Numbered from the stretch's first letter, positions 1 through 8,840 are shown. The stretch: DNA of 59,591 nt from Bacteroidia bacterium 43-41 (GCA_001898165.1 MKTD01000038.1:1-59591), one strand, 5' to 3'. Numbers and translations: made by a program. The notes: a model not told the origin generated them from the letters alone.

Positions 1-41
1 AAAGCTAACAGCATATAAATAAATAGAATACTTGTCTTCAT
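1..41 (-). CDS. Start of a secreted protein cut by the window edge
   Basis: On the minus strand an ATG at 39-41 opens a frame MKTSILFIYMLLAF that runs off the left edge. It looks like the start of a signal peptide. The sequence around this start is repeated in degenerate form near 384-411, where the ATG has become ATA. Too little is visible to name a product, and the call rests only on the hydrophobic start and the duplication. Confidence 0.3.
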   Translation of the reverse strand, partial: MKTSILFIYMLLA

Positions 42-46
42 TATCA

Positions 47-259
47 TTATAAAATATTATTTATCACAAACCTAAATGATCTATTTTTCCTGTGCAGATC
101 GCTCGTGAGCTTGGTGCCGAAGAATTTCATGGGCAGCAACGAGATCCCATCGCGCCCGATAAAGCAGTTCATACGCAGGTGATCCAAGGTGTACCGCTTG
201 CCGTAATGCCCGGACAGCATCCTTAGGCAGGCGGGGCCGTAGTCCATCGCGTCGGGTTG
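47..259 (-). pseudogene. Remnant of a peptidase C39 domain (bacteriocin/RiPP exporter ABC transporter)
   Basis: The frame begins directly after a TAA stop with QPDAMDYGPACLRM and continues HYGKRYTLDHLR and GRDGISLL. This matches the N-terminal cysteine-protease domain (C39) of peptidase-containing ABC transporters, which cut leader peptides at double-Gly sites. The family pattern is DCGxACL, where the Cys is the nucleophile; here that codon is TAC (Tyr). The similarity stops after about 40 residues, and the transmembrane and ATPase domains are absent. There is no proper start. The fragment is therefore both truncated and catalytically dead. Family assignment is from motif memory; truncation and Cys loss are seen directly. 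Confidence 0.6.
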
Positions 260-411
260 TTAATGAATAACTGAACATCATCTGCGTCTTACCGAGTTGC
301 GTGGCAAAGTTTAAATTAGGGAATAAATTTCCGTATTTACGACTTTGCGAGTCGATATGCTTCAGATTGATGTTTGGCCATAAAAATAGAATACCTGTTT
401 TTATTATGCAA
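260..411 (-). pseudogene. Fragment of an outer-membrane beta-barrel receptor
   Basis: An open frame on the minus strand reads NLFPNLNFATQLGKTQMMFS followed by YSLTTRR. This resembles the barrel strands of Bacteroidota outer membrane beta-barrel family proteins (LFPxLxxx...VQxxxSYxxRTRRP). It is joined without a break to the C39 remnant at about 250-262. There is no start codon in its homologous part and no continuation of the barrel, so it reads as a deletion scar between two genes. From 411 to 532 I see no gene. Confidence 0.4.
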
Positions 412-532
412 TAGGGTTTAGAATAGCACTTAGAAGATTTAACATCCAACAATTTATATACACCTGTAAATTAGTTAATTGCAAAAAGTATGGTTAAGAT
501 GGTATTCCGATTACTGTAGAATGAAATAACGG

Positions 533-2194
533 TTAAAAGAACAATAAGTCATCGGATCCGGAGCCGCTCATCTTAATTTTTTTTCGAATGGAACTTCGTA
601 AGGTTAATACTGTATCATAGGTAAGGTTCAAAACAACGGCTATCTCTTTGGGGCTGAATTTTGCATAACTGAGAATAAATACCCTGAATTCGTTATTTGT
701 GAGCTGCGGATATTGTTGCCTTAAAACGTTGGATACATCCGGATTGATTTCATTAAAAACCTGAAGGAGCGCCGGCCATTCTTCTTCAAAATTTTCACCG
801 TAAACAATCTTATTTAGTTTCTCCAATACCTTTTTCGTAGAGTCATTTTCCTTGATCGTGCTATTCAGTAGCGCTACCTTTTTAACCGTATCAAATTTCT
901 CCATCATTAAACGGCGTATTTTTCTTTTCGCATCAAGTTCGGAGGTATCATGCAACCGTTTCTGTTCATCCGCCATATTCCGGAGGATATCGATTTTTTG
1001 TAATGCCTGAAATTGTTTATTCCGCTGTTTAAAGGCATATAAAGTGAACGTTAATGCGCCTGTCAAAATAACGACTATCAAAATGGTAATGAATCGTTCC
1101 GCTTTTCTGAATCGGCTGTCAAATTGGTTCTGTTGTTGCTCATAATTGTATTTTTGCTCTATTTCGTAAACCGACTGGTTTTTCCGGTCGTCCATGATCC
1201 GGTTAAGGCTGTTGATCCGTTTATCCTGATAACCGAATGCTTCATCGTTATTGCCCCTTGCTTTTTCCCACTCAGCCAAAAACTGGTAAGCGCTCGCCTT
1301 GAGGTAATTGTTTTCCGATGAATCAACGTTATGCTGCAATTTTCCGGTATAAAAGGCTGCCGAATCCTGCCGTTCCATTTGCGAATATAATTTTGCGAAA
1401 TTCAAATAGTACCGGGTCTGATCTTTCTTGTCCGGGTTATATTGAAGAGATTGGAGCAAATATTTTTCAGCCTCAATATATTGTCCGGTTTCTTGATATG
1501 CCACGCCAATATTTTGTGCTAACAAACTTTGCAATATTTTATCATCTGTATGTTTTGCAGTGTTCAATCCCTTTTGAAAATAAAAAAACGCGCTGTCGGG
1601 ATTCTTATCCAGCAGGAACATCCGGCCCACGGCGCTTAAGCTATAGGCCTCTTTTTCGGGTTGCTCATTGTAGAATTGCGTTGCGGTTTTATAGCTTTGC
1701 AGCGCCTTGGAATATAAATCCTGCTCCGCAAACAAATCCCCCAGATTATATTGTATCAACCCTTGCAAGCCGGTATCGCCGGCTTTCGCGGCATAATCCC
1801 CGGCAGTCAGGTAATGTTCCATCGCTTTTTCATATACCCGCCGCTCACGGTGTATGCAACCGCTGTAGAACCAGGCCAGTGCGGCCATGCGGGGCTCTTT
1901 GCCACGATCGGAAAAATAGTCGCGCGCGCGGAAGATCAACGTGTCTTCATGTACGGGGCGGCGGGTCTTGTATTTTGCCTGCACCTGTGTGACCAGAAAA
2001 CGCATATACTGCTCATGGCTGAGGCTTTTTTCGGGATAGAAAAGAGAATCGATCAGCAACATTGCACTATCGGGGTTGATGTCCACAAGGCCCTCAGCCA
2101 CCGCCAGTAACCGGGGCGCTTCAGACTGGGGATTGCACGCCACAAAGACGAGCGCCACAAGTGTAATGATTATGGTATAAAATATATTACGCAT
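533..2194 (-). CDS. TPR lipoprotein-type regulator with membrane anchor and C-terminal HTH
   Basis: The 553-residue protein starts with a hydrophobic segment ending in a lipobox-like VFVAC. About 300 residues of tetratricopeptide-type helical repeats follow (Asp-Ser-Ala and Tyr-x-Ala signatures near 30-300). A single transmembrane helix lies at about 367-387 (FITILIVVILTGALTFTLYA), followed by a charged coiled-coil. The last ~60 residues (NNEFRVFILSYAKFSPKEIA...) resemble a LuxR-type helix-turn-helix. This architecture is common in Bacteroidota and is taken as a membrane-tethered transcription regulator with a sensory TPR part; the ligand and targets are unknown. A similar protein lies at 37805-39262. 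It sits beside decayed exporter and receptor fragments, so it may once have regulated that cluster. Confidence 0.8.
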   Translation of the reverse strand: MRNIFYTIIITLVALVFVACNPQSEAPRLLAVAEGLVDINPDSAMLLIDSLFYPEKSLSHEQYMRFLVTQVQAKYKTRRPVHEDTLIFRARDYFSDRGKEPRMAALAWFYSGCIHRERRVYEKAMEHYLTAGDYAAKAGDTGLQGLIQYNLGDLFAEQDLYSKALQSYKTATQFYNEQPEKEAYSLSAVGRMFLLDKNPDSAFFYFQKGLNTAKHTDDKILQSLLAQNIGVAYQETGQYIEAEKYLLQSLQYNPDKKDQTRYYLNFAKLYSQMERQDSAAFYTGKLQHNVDSSENNYLKASAYQFLAEWEKARGNNDEAFGYQDKRINSLNRIMDDRKNQSVYEIEQKYNYEQQQNQFDSRFRKAERFITILIVVILTGALTFTLYAFKQRNKQFQALQKIDILRNMADEQKRLHDTSELDAKRKIRRLMMEKFDTVKKVALLNSTIKENDSTKKVLEKLNKIVYGENFEEEWPALLQVFNEINPDVSNVLRQQYPQLTNNEFRVFILSYAKFSPKEIAVVLNLTYDTVLTLRSSIRKKIKMSGSGSDDLLFF

Positions 2195-2222
2195 CTATAT
2201 ACCCCTGTTTGTTTCAATAGGG

Positions 2223-2230
2223 CAAATATA
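2223..2230 (-). promoter_or_regulatory. -7 box for the TPR regulator
   Basis: Read on the minus strand the bases are TATATTTG, a full match to the Bacteroidota TAnnTTTG element, 29 bases upstream of the start codon at 2194. No clear -33 element was seen. Confidence 0.5.
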
Positions 2231-2334
2231 CCTACTTTTTTTCGTTAAAAAAATAAAAAGAATAACTTAATTCAGGGTATAGAATCTGGTAAAAGAAGAA
2301 ACAGCACGTTGATAACTAATGCAGGAATTGTTCT

Positions 2335-2706
2335 CTACATTTTTAATAGAACTAATTGCAACTCTTCTATATTTTTGAAATCGTCGTCAAAAGTGACTAA
2401 CGGGATATCTAAATAGATAGCCGTTGCCGCGATAATTGCATCAGGTAGTTTTATCTTATACTTTCTTTTTATTTCTTTCACTATCTGCTTTATGGGCGAA
2501 AGCAAGTCGAATACAAAACAACTATCCACTAATTCTTCTATCACAGCTATTTCTTCTTCGTTCATGTTCTGCCTGCCAAATAATTCCAGTTCAGTAATAG
2601 CTGAAATATACACTTGCTTCCCCATCAGAAAATCGACTACCAATTCATTGTTTTGTAACAGATAGAGGAGAGTGTTTGTATCACAAAGTATTCTAATCCC
2701 ATTCAT
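2335..2706 (-). CDS. PIN-domain toxin (VapC-like RNase)
   Basis: The 123-residue protein has the PIN fold signature: CDTNTLLYLL with the first Asp at residue 9, Glu in AITELELFG, KLPDAIIAATA with the third acidic residue, and VTFDDDF near the C-terminus. VapC-type PIN proteins are Mg-dependent endoribonucleases that cut tRNA or rRNA and are held inactive by a small DNA-binding partner. A 54-residue gene lies immediately upstream and overlaps this one by 14 bases, the usual antitoxin position. All four acidic residues are present, so it looks active. Confidence 0.85.
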   Translation of the reverse strand: MNGIRILCDTNTLLYLLQNNELVVDFLMGKQVYISAITELELFGRQNMNEEEIAVIEELVDSCFVFDLLSPIKQIVKEIKRKYKIKLPDAIIAATAIYLDIPLVTFDDDFKNIEELQLVLLKM

Positions 2707-2857
2707 TCCTCACTCGTTTTTGATAAACAAGCGGATCCTCGTTTCCGAGAATCTTTCCAGCAAAACGACGAGAGTCAAATATTTTTTTTGACTTCATTTT
2801 TCTTAGTATCTTGTCTATCTCACGTGAATTATATTTTTTTTCTAATTCAATAATCAT
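2693..2857 (-). CDS. Small antitoxin candidate paired with the PIN toxin
   Basis: ATG at 2857 to TAG at 2693 gives 54 residues (MIIELEKKYNSREIDKILRK...). It is preceded by AAGGAGAA, a clear Shine-Dalgarno sequence about 9 bases upstream, which is unusual in this window and supports the start. Its stop overlaps the toxin start, suggesting translational coupling. The protein is highly basic with a Phe-Ala-Gly-Lys segment near 32-35, like short VapB-type antitoxins whose C-terminal part wraps the toxin. No DNA-binding fold can be proven. Function is inferred from position. Confidence 0.65.
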   Translation of the reverse strand: MIIELEKKYNSREIDKILRKMKSKKIFDSRRFAGKILGNEDPLVYQKRVRNEWD

Positions 2858-2884
2858 ATCTATTCTCCTTTGTTGACATCTTCA

Positions 2885-2916
2885 CAAAGATAAATAAAAT
2901 AATCAAACAAGAACAA
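2885..2916 (-). promoter_or_regulatory. Promoter of the PIN toxin-antitoxin pair
   Basis: On the minus strand TTG (2914-2916), a 21-base spacer and TATCTTTG (2885-2892) match the Bacteroidota -33/-7 consensus. The predicted transcript starts about 20 bases before the antitoxin ATG. Confidence 0.5.
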
Positions 2917-2932
2917 TATATCCTGAATGTTT

Positions 2933-3115
2933 TTACGAACACCTCCCCTTCTCCGTTATCCACTTCAGGAATGTCGTAAATGTCAATTCTATTTTTGCGG
3001 GAAAAGTAAAGGGTGCCGGTATCTTAATGACCTGTCCATCGTAGTCCACAGGATAGACCTCCACTTCGTACCAGCCTCCCGAACGGGAAACATACCGGGT
3101 AAGTTCAATCTCACT
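2933..3115 (-). pseudogene. Unassigned 60-codon open fragment
   Basis: Following a TGA at 3116-3118 the minus strand is open for 60 codons with protein-like content (WYEVEVYPVDYDGQVIKIP, then FTFPAKIELTF) to a TAA at 2933-2935. There is no start codon at its beginning and it overlaps the stop of the beta-barrel fragment at 3111. It reads like a 3' gene remnant. I do not recognise the family. Confidence 0.3.
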
Positions 3116-3335
3116 TCACTTTTAATCTTTCCATCTCATCCTCCGCGGAATTATATTCCTTTGTCTTCTTATAATTATTAAACCTGAAGATAACGGAAAC
3201 CCCAAAATTCCGGCTATCGGGAATTTCCCGCTGGTCAAAACTGATGGTGTTGATTAATCCCTTCATATTCATCTTGTTTCCATTGCATCGTATTGTCATA
3301 TCATAAACTATTATTGTATGACAAATGTAATGCAT
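3111..3335 (-). pseudogene. C-terminal end of an outer-membrane beta-barrel receptor
   Basis: The second half of this 74-residue frame (SRNFGVSVIFRFNNYKKTK, then a charged tail ending MERLK) matches the last strand of TonB-receptor-like outer membrane beta-barrel proteins of Bacteroidota, which typically end GRNxxxSxxYRFNNFK plus a charged tail. The first ~30 residues are not barrel-like. With the fragment at 260-411 this suggests one or two receptors have been broken up in this region. Confidence 0.5.
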
Positions 3336-3395
3336 ATTTTAATACAACCAAATTACCCATGGATTTACTTTTAATGTCATTTTCACAAAAACTTA

Positions 3396-5528
3396 TTATG
3401 CTTTATATAGCCCCACAATCCCCTTTGCCTCTGTCAGCAACTCACGTGCAACATGGGCTATATTATAGATAAGCCTTGCCCGACGGTTCCCGGTATCGCC
3501 CATCATCTGGTCTATCTGTTCATCCCAACAGTTTGTTTTCCGGAAACTGTCCTCTATCTGCCTTTCATCAGCGTTGTTGGTTAACATTTCCGAAACTAGC
3601 CGGAGCACATCGCTCACATCGCGACAAAGATCAAGCTCTCTTTCCGACAGATATTCAGATGATTTATGGACACCGAAAGCGGAAATATAGGATAACAACG
3701 CATGATTCAGGTTGGTGAGGTTAAAAGCCTTATCCTGGTATCTACGCCTGCTTTTGGGCTCCAACCGCATCCATTTCCAGGCCGAGGTGAGTGCATTATC
3801 GGCATTATAAGCGGTGCGCCGGTTATGCAGATAAGCTTCTTCGGTAATGGAGCCGTCATAAATACTCTCGAAATAGCGCCTGTTCTTGACCACCGCATTC
3901 AGCAACAGTCCGGGGAGCTGTTTATACTGCCAATCGGGCCAGATAAAACGTACCGCCAGATAGGCGAGCGCGCCACCGGTCACTGTATCGATGATCCTGG
4001 GTAGCATCACCGCAGCCCCCTGGTTGGAAAGCAGATTGAAAGCAGCCAGCACGAAAATAGTGATAAAAATGGCAGCTACCGTGTAATTCTTTTTCAGCCA
4101 GTAAAAAAAGAGATATATGGATGAAAGCAGCAATAAGATCTGACCCGAAAGCGTCGGCAGCAATTGTGCCAGCGTTATTCCCAAAACCACTCCCAACAGC
4201 GTACCGAAAACACGGTGGAACAGGCGCAGCCGCGTTGCACTGTAAGTCTGCTGAAAGACGATAAGCGATGTCATCAGGATCCAGGCCCCTTTTCCAAAGT
4301 TCAGATACAGCATAATGCCATATCCCAACAGCCAGGCCAAAGAAAGCCTCACGGCAAACCGGAAACGGGGATGAGCAGGATTCAGCAATGTTTTCAAGCT
4401 GTTTCTCTCCGGTTTACGTGAATGGAAAACAGCCACATCGAGCCGTGCGGTATCCTGGTCTTCCTGCACGGAGCTTTCTTCCTGTCGAAGGTTCTCTTCC
4501 AATCCCGTCAGGTTCCTCATCAACAGCGACAAAGTAAGATAATGCGGTCCATCCTTCTCCGCTTCGAGCATTTTTTGCATGGCCGACACCGTCCATTTCA
4601 ATGAGAGAGGATGCTTATAGGGTTGATCGGTCAGCAGGGAGTCCGCATAAAGATGCATTGCCGATGCAATCTCCCTCATCAGTTGTCCGAATCCATCCAA
4701 CAGCTCACTGTTTTTGACCTGGCGGGACAGCAGGTCGTACTGTTCGTGGCTTGAAATAGCCCTCTCTTGCATGGCCTGCAATAAAAACCATTTGCGGTAA
4801 TAACGATCCACCATCGGAAGCGCGTCTCTGCTACTCTCCTCCGAGTAACTGTAAAGATTCGTTTTGCAGGTCTCTATCTGTTGCGCCAATTCTATATTTT
4901 TCTGTGCCAACTGGGTCCTGATCTGTGTCTGGACCTGCTGTTTACTCGGAAACAGGTCTGCTTTCAGGTTGATATATTCTGCCAGATAGTGGAAACCGCG
5001 AGCCAGTTGCTCTTTCAATAACCGGTATGGCCTGTAATACAACAGCAAGATGGAGACAACGGAATAGCTAAATGCGCCTACAGTAAGAAATATCGGTTGA
5101 TAAAACCATTTTTCACTATTTTCGGCACCCAACATAGTGTAAACAAGAATAAGCATGGTTCCGAAAGTAACACCCTGCAACCGCGAATCGATACCGCCGG
5201 TCAGTATGAGGGAGAACGACAAGACGGCCAATACAACGGCAAAACGGATCGGGTACGGCAGGAATATTACCGTTACGCTGCTTGTAATGAAAAACAGGGT
5301 CAGCGCAACAGCAGCCGATTTCAGCCGTCCGCGCGGATGTACATCGGTCTCCCCCAACGCCATCGCGACCACACCCAGCGCCATGGTTGTCCCGATGAAA
5401 GAGTTATGAAAGATCAACTCGGCGGGAATCAACAGGAAAGCGATGGATACCGTCACCTTCAATGCCCATAAATGATCGGGATTCTTCCAGAAAACATTTA
5501 TCCAAATATCCTTTATTATTCTGTTCAA
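3396..5528 (-). CDS. FUSC/YccS-like inner-membrane protein
   Basis: The 710-residue protein has two similar membrane halves: helices at roughly 20-160 (with MALGETDVHPRGRLKSA between segments) and 390-520 (LSLAWLLGYGIMLYLNFGKGAWILMT). They are separated by a soluble domain and followed by a helical C-terminal domain. This is the layout of YccS/YhfK and fusaric-acid-resistance-type proteins, thought to be aromatic-acid exporters. Length agrees with YccS (about 700). It follows the DUF5686 gene by 9 bases and is probably cotranscribed with it. The substrate is unknown. The stop lies about 60 bases from the beta-barrel remnant. Confidence 0.85.
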   Translation of the reverse strand: MNRIIKDIWINVFWKNPDHLWALKVTVSIAFLLIPAELIFHNSFIGTTMALGVVAMALGETDVHPRGRLKSAAVALTLFFITSSVTVIFLPYPIRFAVVLAVLSFSLILTGGIDSRLQGVTFGTMLILVYTMLGAENSEKWFYQPIFLTVGAFSYSVVSILLLYYRPYRLLKEQLARGFHYLAEYINLKADLFPSKQQVQTQIRTQLAQKNIELAQQIETCKTNLYSYSEESSRDALPMVDRYYRKWFLLQAMQERAISSHEQYDLLSRQVKNSELLDGFGQLMREIASAMHLYADSLLTDQPYKHPLSLKWTVSAMQKMLEAEKDGPHYLTLSLLMRNLTGLEENLRQEESSVQEDQDTARLDVAVFHSRKPERNSLKTLLNPAHPRFRFAVRLSLAWLLGYGIMLYLNFGKGAWILMTSLIVFQQTYSATRLRLFHRVFGTLLGVVLGITLAQLLPTLSGQILLLLSSIYLFFYWLKKNYTVAAIFITIFVLAAFNLLSNQGAAVMLPRIIDTVTGGALAYLAVRFIWPDWQYKQLPGLLLNAVVKNRRYFESIYDGSITEEAYLHNRRTAYNADNALTSAWKWMRLEPKSRRRYQDKAFNLTNLNHALLSYISAFGVHKSSEYLSERELDLCRDVSDVLRLVSEMLTNNADERQIEDSFRKTNCWDEQIDQMMGDTGNRRARLIYNIAHVARELLTEAKGIVGLYKA

Positions 5529-5537
5529 TGTCGTAAA

Positions 5538-7112
5538 TTATAAAGTTACATCCACCCTGAATGCACCGAGCAGAGCGCCGGGATGATCCCGATAGGTGAA
5601 ACGATGGACATATTCCACGCGTAAAAGCCCGAGAATATTGGTGATGCCTATCGATCCTTCCACATAAGGAGCGGTATTGTATTGATGTGAAACAGAGGGG
5701 AAACGATACAATCCTTCCGGAGAGAGCTCCGGATTATTTTTACTGCTCAGCCGGCCATGGGAAACCCGCAATGAGATCAACTCCTTTAATTGCAACCCGT
5801 CCGTTACCGGCATTTTCGCCAGCAGGAGATCATCTCCCACAAAAGTCATCTGCAGCGTGTATTGCTCATCGGCTACAAACTCCAATGCGCGGTTCAGGAA
5901 AAAGGAGTTGTTCACAAGATGGTACAGCTGCTGCTGATTGGGATATACTAACAACGGAAAGGGCACCTTATTCCACACCTTCATTACTGTGCCCACAGCG
6001 TCCAACCGACCGGCATTTCCCAACAGGAACCGCTTCTGTATCGAAAATTCCGTTCTGTGATAAGCCACATCACCGTCCATAAAATCTTTTAACCCTATCG
6101 TATGGGAAAGAAAAAAGGCCGGAGCGGTCATCTCCAGCGCTGTTTTTTCCCGTTTCTGCTGATCATAAGCCTCCCTCAGCAAGTAGCGCAACTGCACACC
6201 CACATCGGTAGTTCTCAATGCATTATCCCTGTCGAATTGCAGTTTACCCTGGGGTACAAACCGCGAGCGCCTCACCCGCAACATATGGGCCAGTCCGTTC
6301 TTATACTCTTTCTCGTAATTGATCTCGGTAAAATTGCGGTAGGTTGCTTCGTTCAACGATCGCCTGTAGGTGATCAGCAACAGGTCGTTTGGTGAGTACG
6401 GATGTATTTCCCCGGGAGAATAGAGGTCATTCTCATATACCAGCCGCAGGTTGCTCTTCGGAAACTCCTCTTCGTGATAGGCTTTTTCAGCGAACGAGTA
6501 GATGGCTTCGCCCCGGTATTTAATTCGCCGGTCTTTGAAACCGTAAGCCGCGTATCCCCTCACAAAAAAGTGCGGGCTCAACCGGGAGTTGGATGCAATG
6601 CCCGCCCTGAGCCGGATCCCTTCAACAGGGTTGTAGGTAAAGAAGGTTTGTATCCTGCCTAAATCGAACCGGTTGGTTTCCGGATCCCCCAACGGGATCC
6701 AGTCGTTTTTCACAAACTTCGTCGCTTTGGCAAGAAATCCTCCAAATCCGCTCAGGCCTGCGGTCATGCTGTCCCGCAACGCTTGAATCCTCTCTGTATA
6801 GTCATCGGGTTGTAAGGCGATGATCAACTCACCCGGGTCGCGATTATCCAAAGAGAGATACATCAGTTGGAACCTCTCTCTCGCAACCACCAATTGTCTG
6901 TTTGTGAGTGAATCGGGAACAGAAAACGAAAACTCTCCTACATTGTCAGCCACAGTTCCTATGGGAGTCCCCTGCATAAAGAGCGCCGCATAGGGCACCG
7001 GCGTACGATATTTCGCATCGATCACCACTCCTTTGACCAAGGCGTTTTGCGCAAATACCGTAACACCCATGCTTGTCAAAAATAGGAAAAACAGTGTAAA
7101 AGTTTTTTTCAT
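5538..7112 (-). CDS. DUF5686-type outer-membrane protein with carboxypeptidase-regulatory-like domain
   Basis: A signal peptide (MKKTFTLFFLFLTSMGVTVFAQ) precedes a CarboxypepD_reg-like beta-sandwich at about 25-110 (VKGVVIDAKYRTPVPYAALF) and a long barrel-like region rich in alternating aromatic strands (YGFKDRRIKYRGEAIYSF). This combination is typical of the DUF5686 family in Bacteroidota, outer membrane proteins of unknown role. At 524 residues it is shorter than many members (about 800), but the barrel end is intact. It lies between ettA and the FUSC gene on the same strand. Confidence 0.75.
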   Translation of the reverse strand: MKKTFTLFFLFLTSMGVTVFAQNALVKGVVIDAKYRTPVPYAALFMQGTPIGTVADNVGEFSFSVPDSLTNRQLVVARERFQLMYLSLDNRDPGELIIALQPDDYTERIQALRDSMTAGLSGFGGFLAKATKFVKNDWIPLGDPETNRFDLGRIQTFFTYNPVEGIRLRAGIASNSRLSPHFFVRGYAAYGFKDRRIKYRGEAIYSFAEKAYHEEEFPKSNLRLVYENDLYSPGEIHPYSPNDLLLITYRRSLNEATYRNFTEINYEKEYKNGLAHMLRVRRSRFVPQGKLQFDRDNALRTTDVGVQLRYLLREAYDQQKREKTALEMTAPAFFLSHTIGLKDFMDGDVAYHRTEFSIQKRFLLGNAGRLDAVGTVMKVWNKVPFPLLVYPNQQQLYHLVNNSFFLNRALEFVADEQYTLQMTFVGDDLLLAKMPVTDGLQLKELISLRVSHGRLSSKNNPELSPEGLYRFPSVSHQYNTAPYVEGSIGITNILGLLRVEYVHRFTYRDHPGALLGAFRVDVTL

Positions 7113-7122
7113 CTCTACCTAA

Positions 7123-7155
7123 TAGAGCAAAGAGTCAAGAACAAAGAGCAAAGAC
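7123..7155. repeat. CAAAGA-type intergenic short repeat
   Basis: The 48-base gap between ettA and the DUF5686 gene is filled by imperfect repeats of AGAGCAAAGA / AGTCAAGAAC. Similar purine-rich strings are at 23737-23783 and 39651-39681. They look like slippage-prone filler common in this kind of genome, not a gene. Confidence 0.5.
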
Positions 7156-7160
7156 TGTCC

Positions 7161-8840
7161 TCACAGTTTTCTGTAACGTACCCTTTTGGGTTCCACATTT
7201 CCGAGGCGCATCTTCTTGTTTTCCTCATACTCGCTGTAGGAACCCTCAAAATAGAATACCTCCGAATTGCCTTCAAAAGCCAGGATATGCGTACAGATAC
7301 GATCTAAGAACCAGCGGTCGTGCGAGATCACCACAGCACATCCGGCAAAGTTTTCCAATCCCTCTTCCAGCGCCCGCAAAGTATTCACGTCGATATCGTT
7401 GGTCGGTTCGTCCAGCAGCAGCACATTGGCTCCCGCTTTGAGTGTCAGCGCCAGATGCAGACGGTTCCGTTCACCGCCCGACAGCACGCCGCACAGTTTT
7501 TCCTGATCGGCTCCCGAGAAATTGAATCGTGATAAATAGGCACGTGCGTTCACCTCTTTTCCGCCTACCCGCACAAATTCCAAACCGCCGGAGACTACCT
7601 GGTAAACCGTTTTTTCGGGATCAATCGCTTCGTGTGCCTGATCCACATACGCCGTCACTACGGTCTCGCCCACTTCGAATTTCCCTGCGTCGGAAGTCTC
7701 CATCCCCTGGATCAATCTGAAGAGTGTGGTCTTTCCCGCACCGTTGGGGCCGATTACCCCTACAATACCGTTGGGCGGCAGCATGAAATTCAGGTTATCG
7801 AACAACAATTTATCGCCGAACGCTTTTTTCACGTTAACCGCTTCAATCACCTTGTTTCCCAGCCGGGGACCGTTCGGGATAAAGAGTTCTAATTTCTCCT
7901 CCCGCTCCTTCTGGTCTTCATTCAACAACCTCTCGTAAGAGTTCAAACGCGCTTTCCCTTTCGCCTGACGCGCCTTGGGGGCCAGATTGATCCATTCCAA
8001 CTCCCGTTCCAGTGTCTTGCGCCGCTTGCTCACCTGCTTTTCCTCCTGTTCCATCCGCTTGGTCTTCTGTTCGAGCCATGAAGTATAGTTCCCTTTCCAG
8101 GGTATTCCCTCGCCACGATCCAACTCGAGGATCCAGCCGGCCACATGATCGAGGAAATAACGGTCGTGCGTGATGCAGATCACCGTTCCCTTATACTGTT
8201 GCAGATGCTGTTCCAGCCAGTCGATCGACTCTGCGTCGAGATGGTTGGTAGGCTCGTCCAGCAGTAATACATCCGGCTCTTGCAACAACAGCCTGCAAAG
8301 CGCCACGCGGCGGCGTTCACCCCCCGACAGTTCGCGTACCGGCTGCTCTTCGGGGGGACAGCGCAAGGCATCCATCGCCCGCTCTAACCGGTTGTCGATA
8401 CTCCATGCGTCAACAGCATCCAGCTTATCCTGCAGCTCGGCCTGACGGGCGAAAAGGGAATTCATTTTATCTTCATTCTCATAATACTCCGGGAGTCCGA
8501 ATTTCAGGTTGATCTCTTCATATTCATTCAGCAGGTTCATCACAGGCTGCACCCCTTCACGGACAATCTCGATCACCGTCTTATCCGCGTCCAGCGCCGG
8601 ATCCTGTTCTAAGTATCCTACCGAGAAACTCTTATCGGACACCACTTCGCCCTGATACTCTTTCTCGATTCCGGCAATGATCTTCAACAGCGTCGATTTT
8701 CCCGATCCGTTAAGACCGATAATACCGATTTTGGCACCATAGAAAAAAGAGAGGTAAATATCTTTCAATACCTGTTTGTGCGGTGGAAACGTTTTGCTCA
8801 CACCCACCATGGAAAAAATAATTTTCTTATCGTCGGACAT
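7161..8840 (-). CDS. ettA: Energy-dependent translational throttle protein EttA
   Basis: The 559-residue ABC-F ATPase has two nucleotide-binding domains and no membrane segments. Domain 1: Walker A GLNGSGKST at 42-50, signature LSGGERRRVALCRLLL, Walker B LLLDEPTNHLDAESIDWLE. Domain 2: GPNGAGKTT, LSGGERNRLHLAL and LLLDEPTNDIDVNTL. The arm insertion and the linker with KARLNSYERLL match EttA and not the antibiotic-resistance ABC-F types. EttA binds the ribosomal E site and gates entry to the elongation cycle according to the ATP/ADP ratio. It starts 158 bases from the divergent hydrolase gene. Confidence 0.95.
   Translation of the reverse strand: MSDDKKIIFSMVGVSKTFPPHKQVLKDIYLSFFYGAKIGIIGLNGSGKSTLLKIIAGIEKEYQGEVVSDKSFSVGYLEQDPALDADKTVIEIVREGVQPVMNLLNEYEEINLKFGLPEYYENEDKMNSLFARQAELQDKLDAVDAWSIDNRLERAMDALRCPPEEQPVRELSGGERRRVALCRLLLQEPDVLLLDEPTNHLDAESIDWLEQHLQQYKGTVICITHDRYFLDHVAGWILELDRGEGIPWKGNYTSWLEQKTKRMEQEEKQVSKRRKTLERELEWINLAPKARQAKGKARLNSYERLLNEDQKEREEKLELFIPNGPRLGNKVIEAVNVKKAFGDKLLFDNLNFMLPPNGIVGVIGPNGAGKTTLFRLIQGMETSDAGKFEVGETVVTAYVDQAHEAIDPEKTVYQVVSGGLEFVRVGGKEVNARAYLSRFNFSGADQEKLCGVLSGGERNRLHLALTLKAGANVLLLDEPTNDIDVNTLRALEEGLENFAGCAVVISHDRWFLDRICTHILAFEGNSEVFYFEGSYSEYEENKKMRLGNVEPKRVRYRKL

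Noticed and set aside
1318-1992. 224-codon plus-strand frame over the TPR regulator
   Set aside because: Pro/Arg/Cys-rich shadow with no start signal; the TPR protein is well supported.
2927-3181. 84-codon plus-strand frame in the decayed region
   Set aside because: The minus strand has better protein-like sequence there (barrel end and YPVDYDG fragment).
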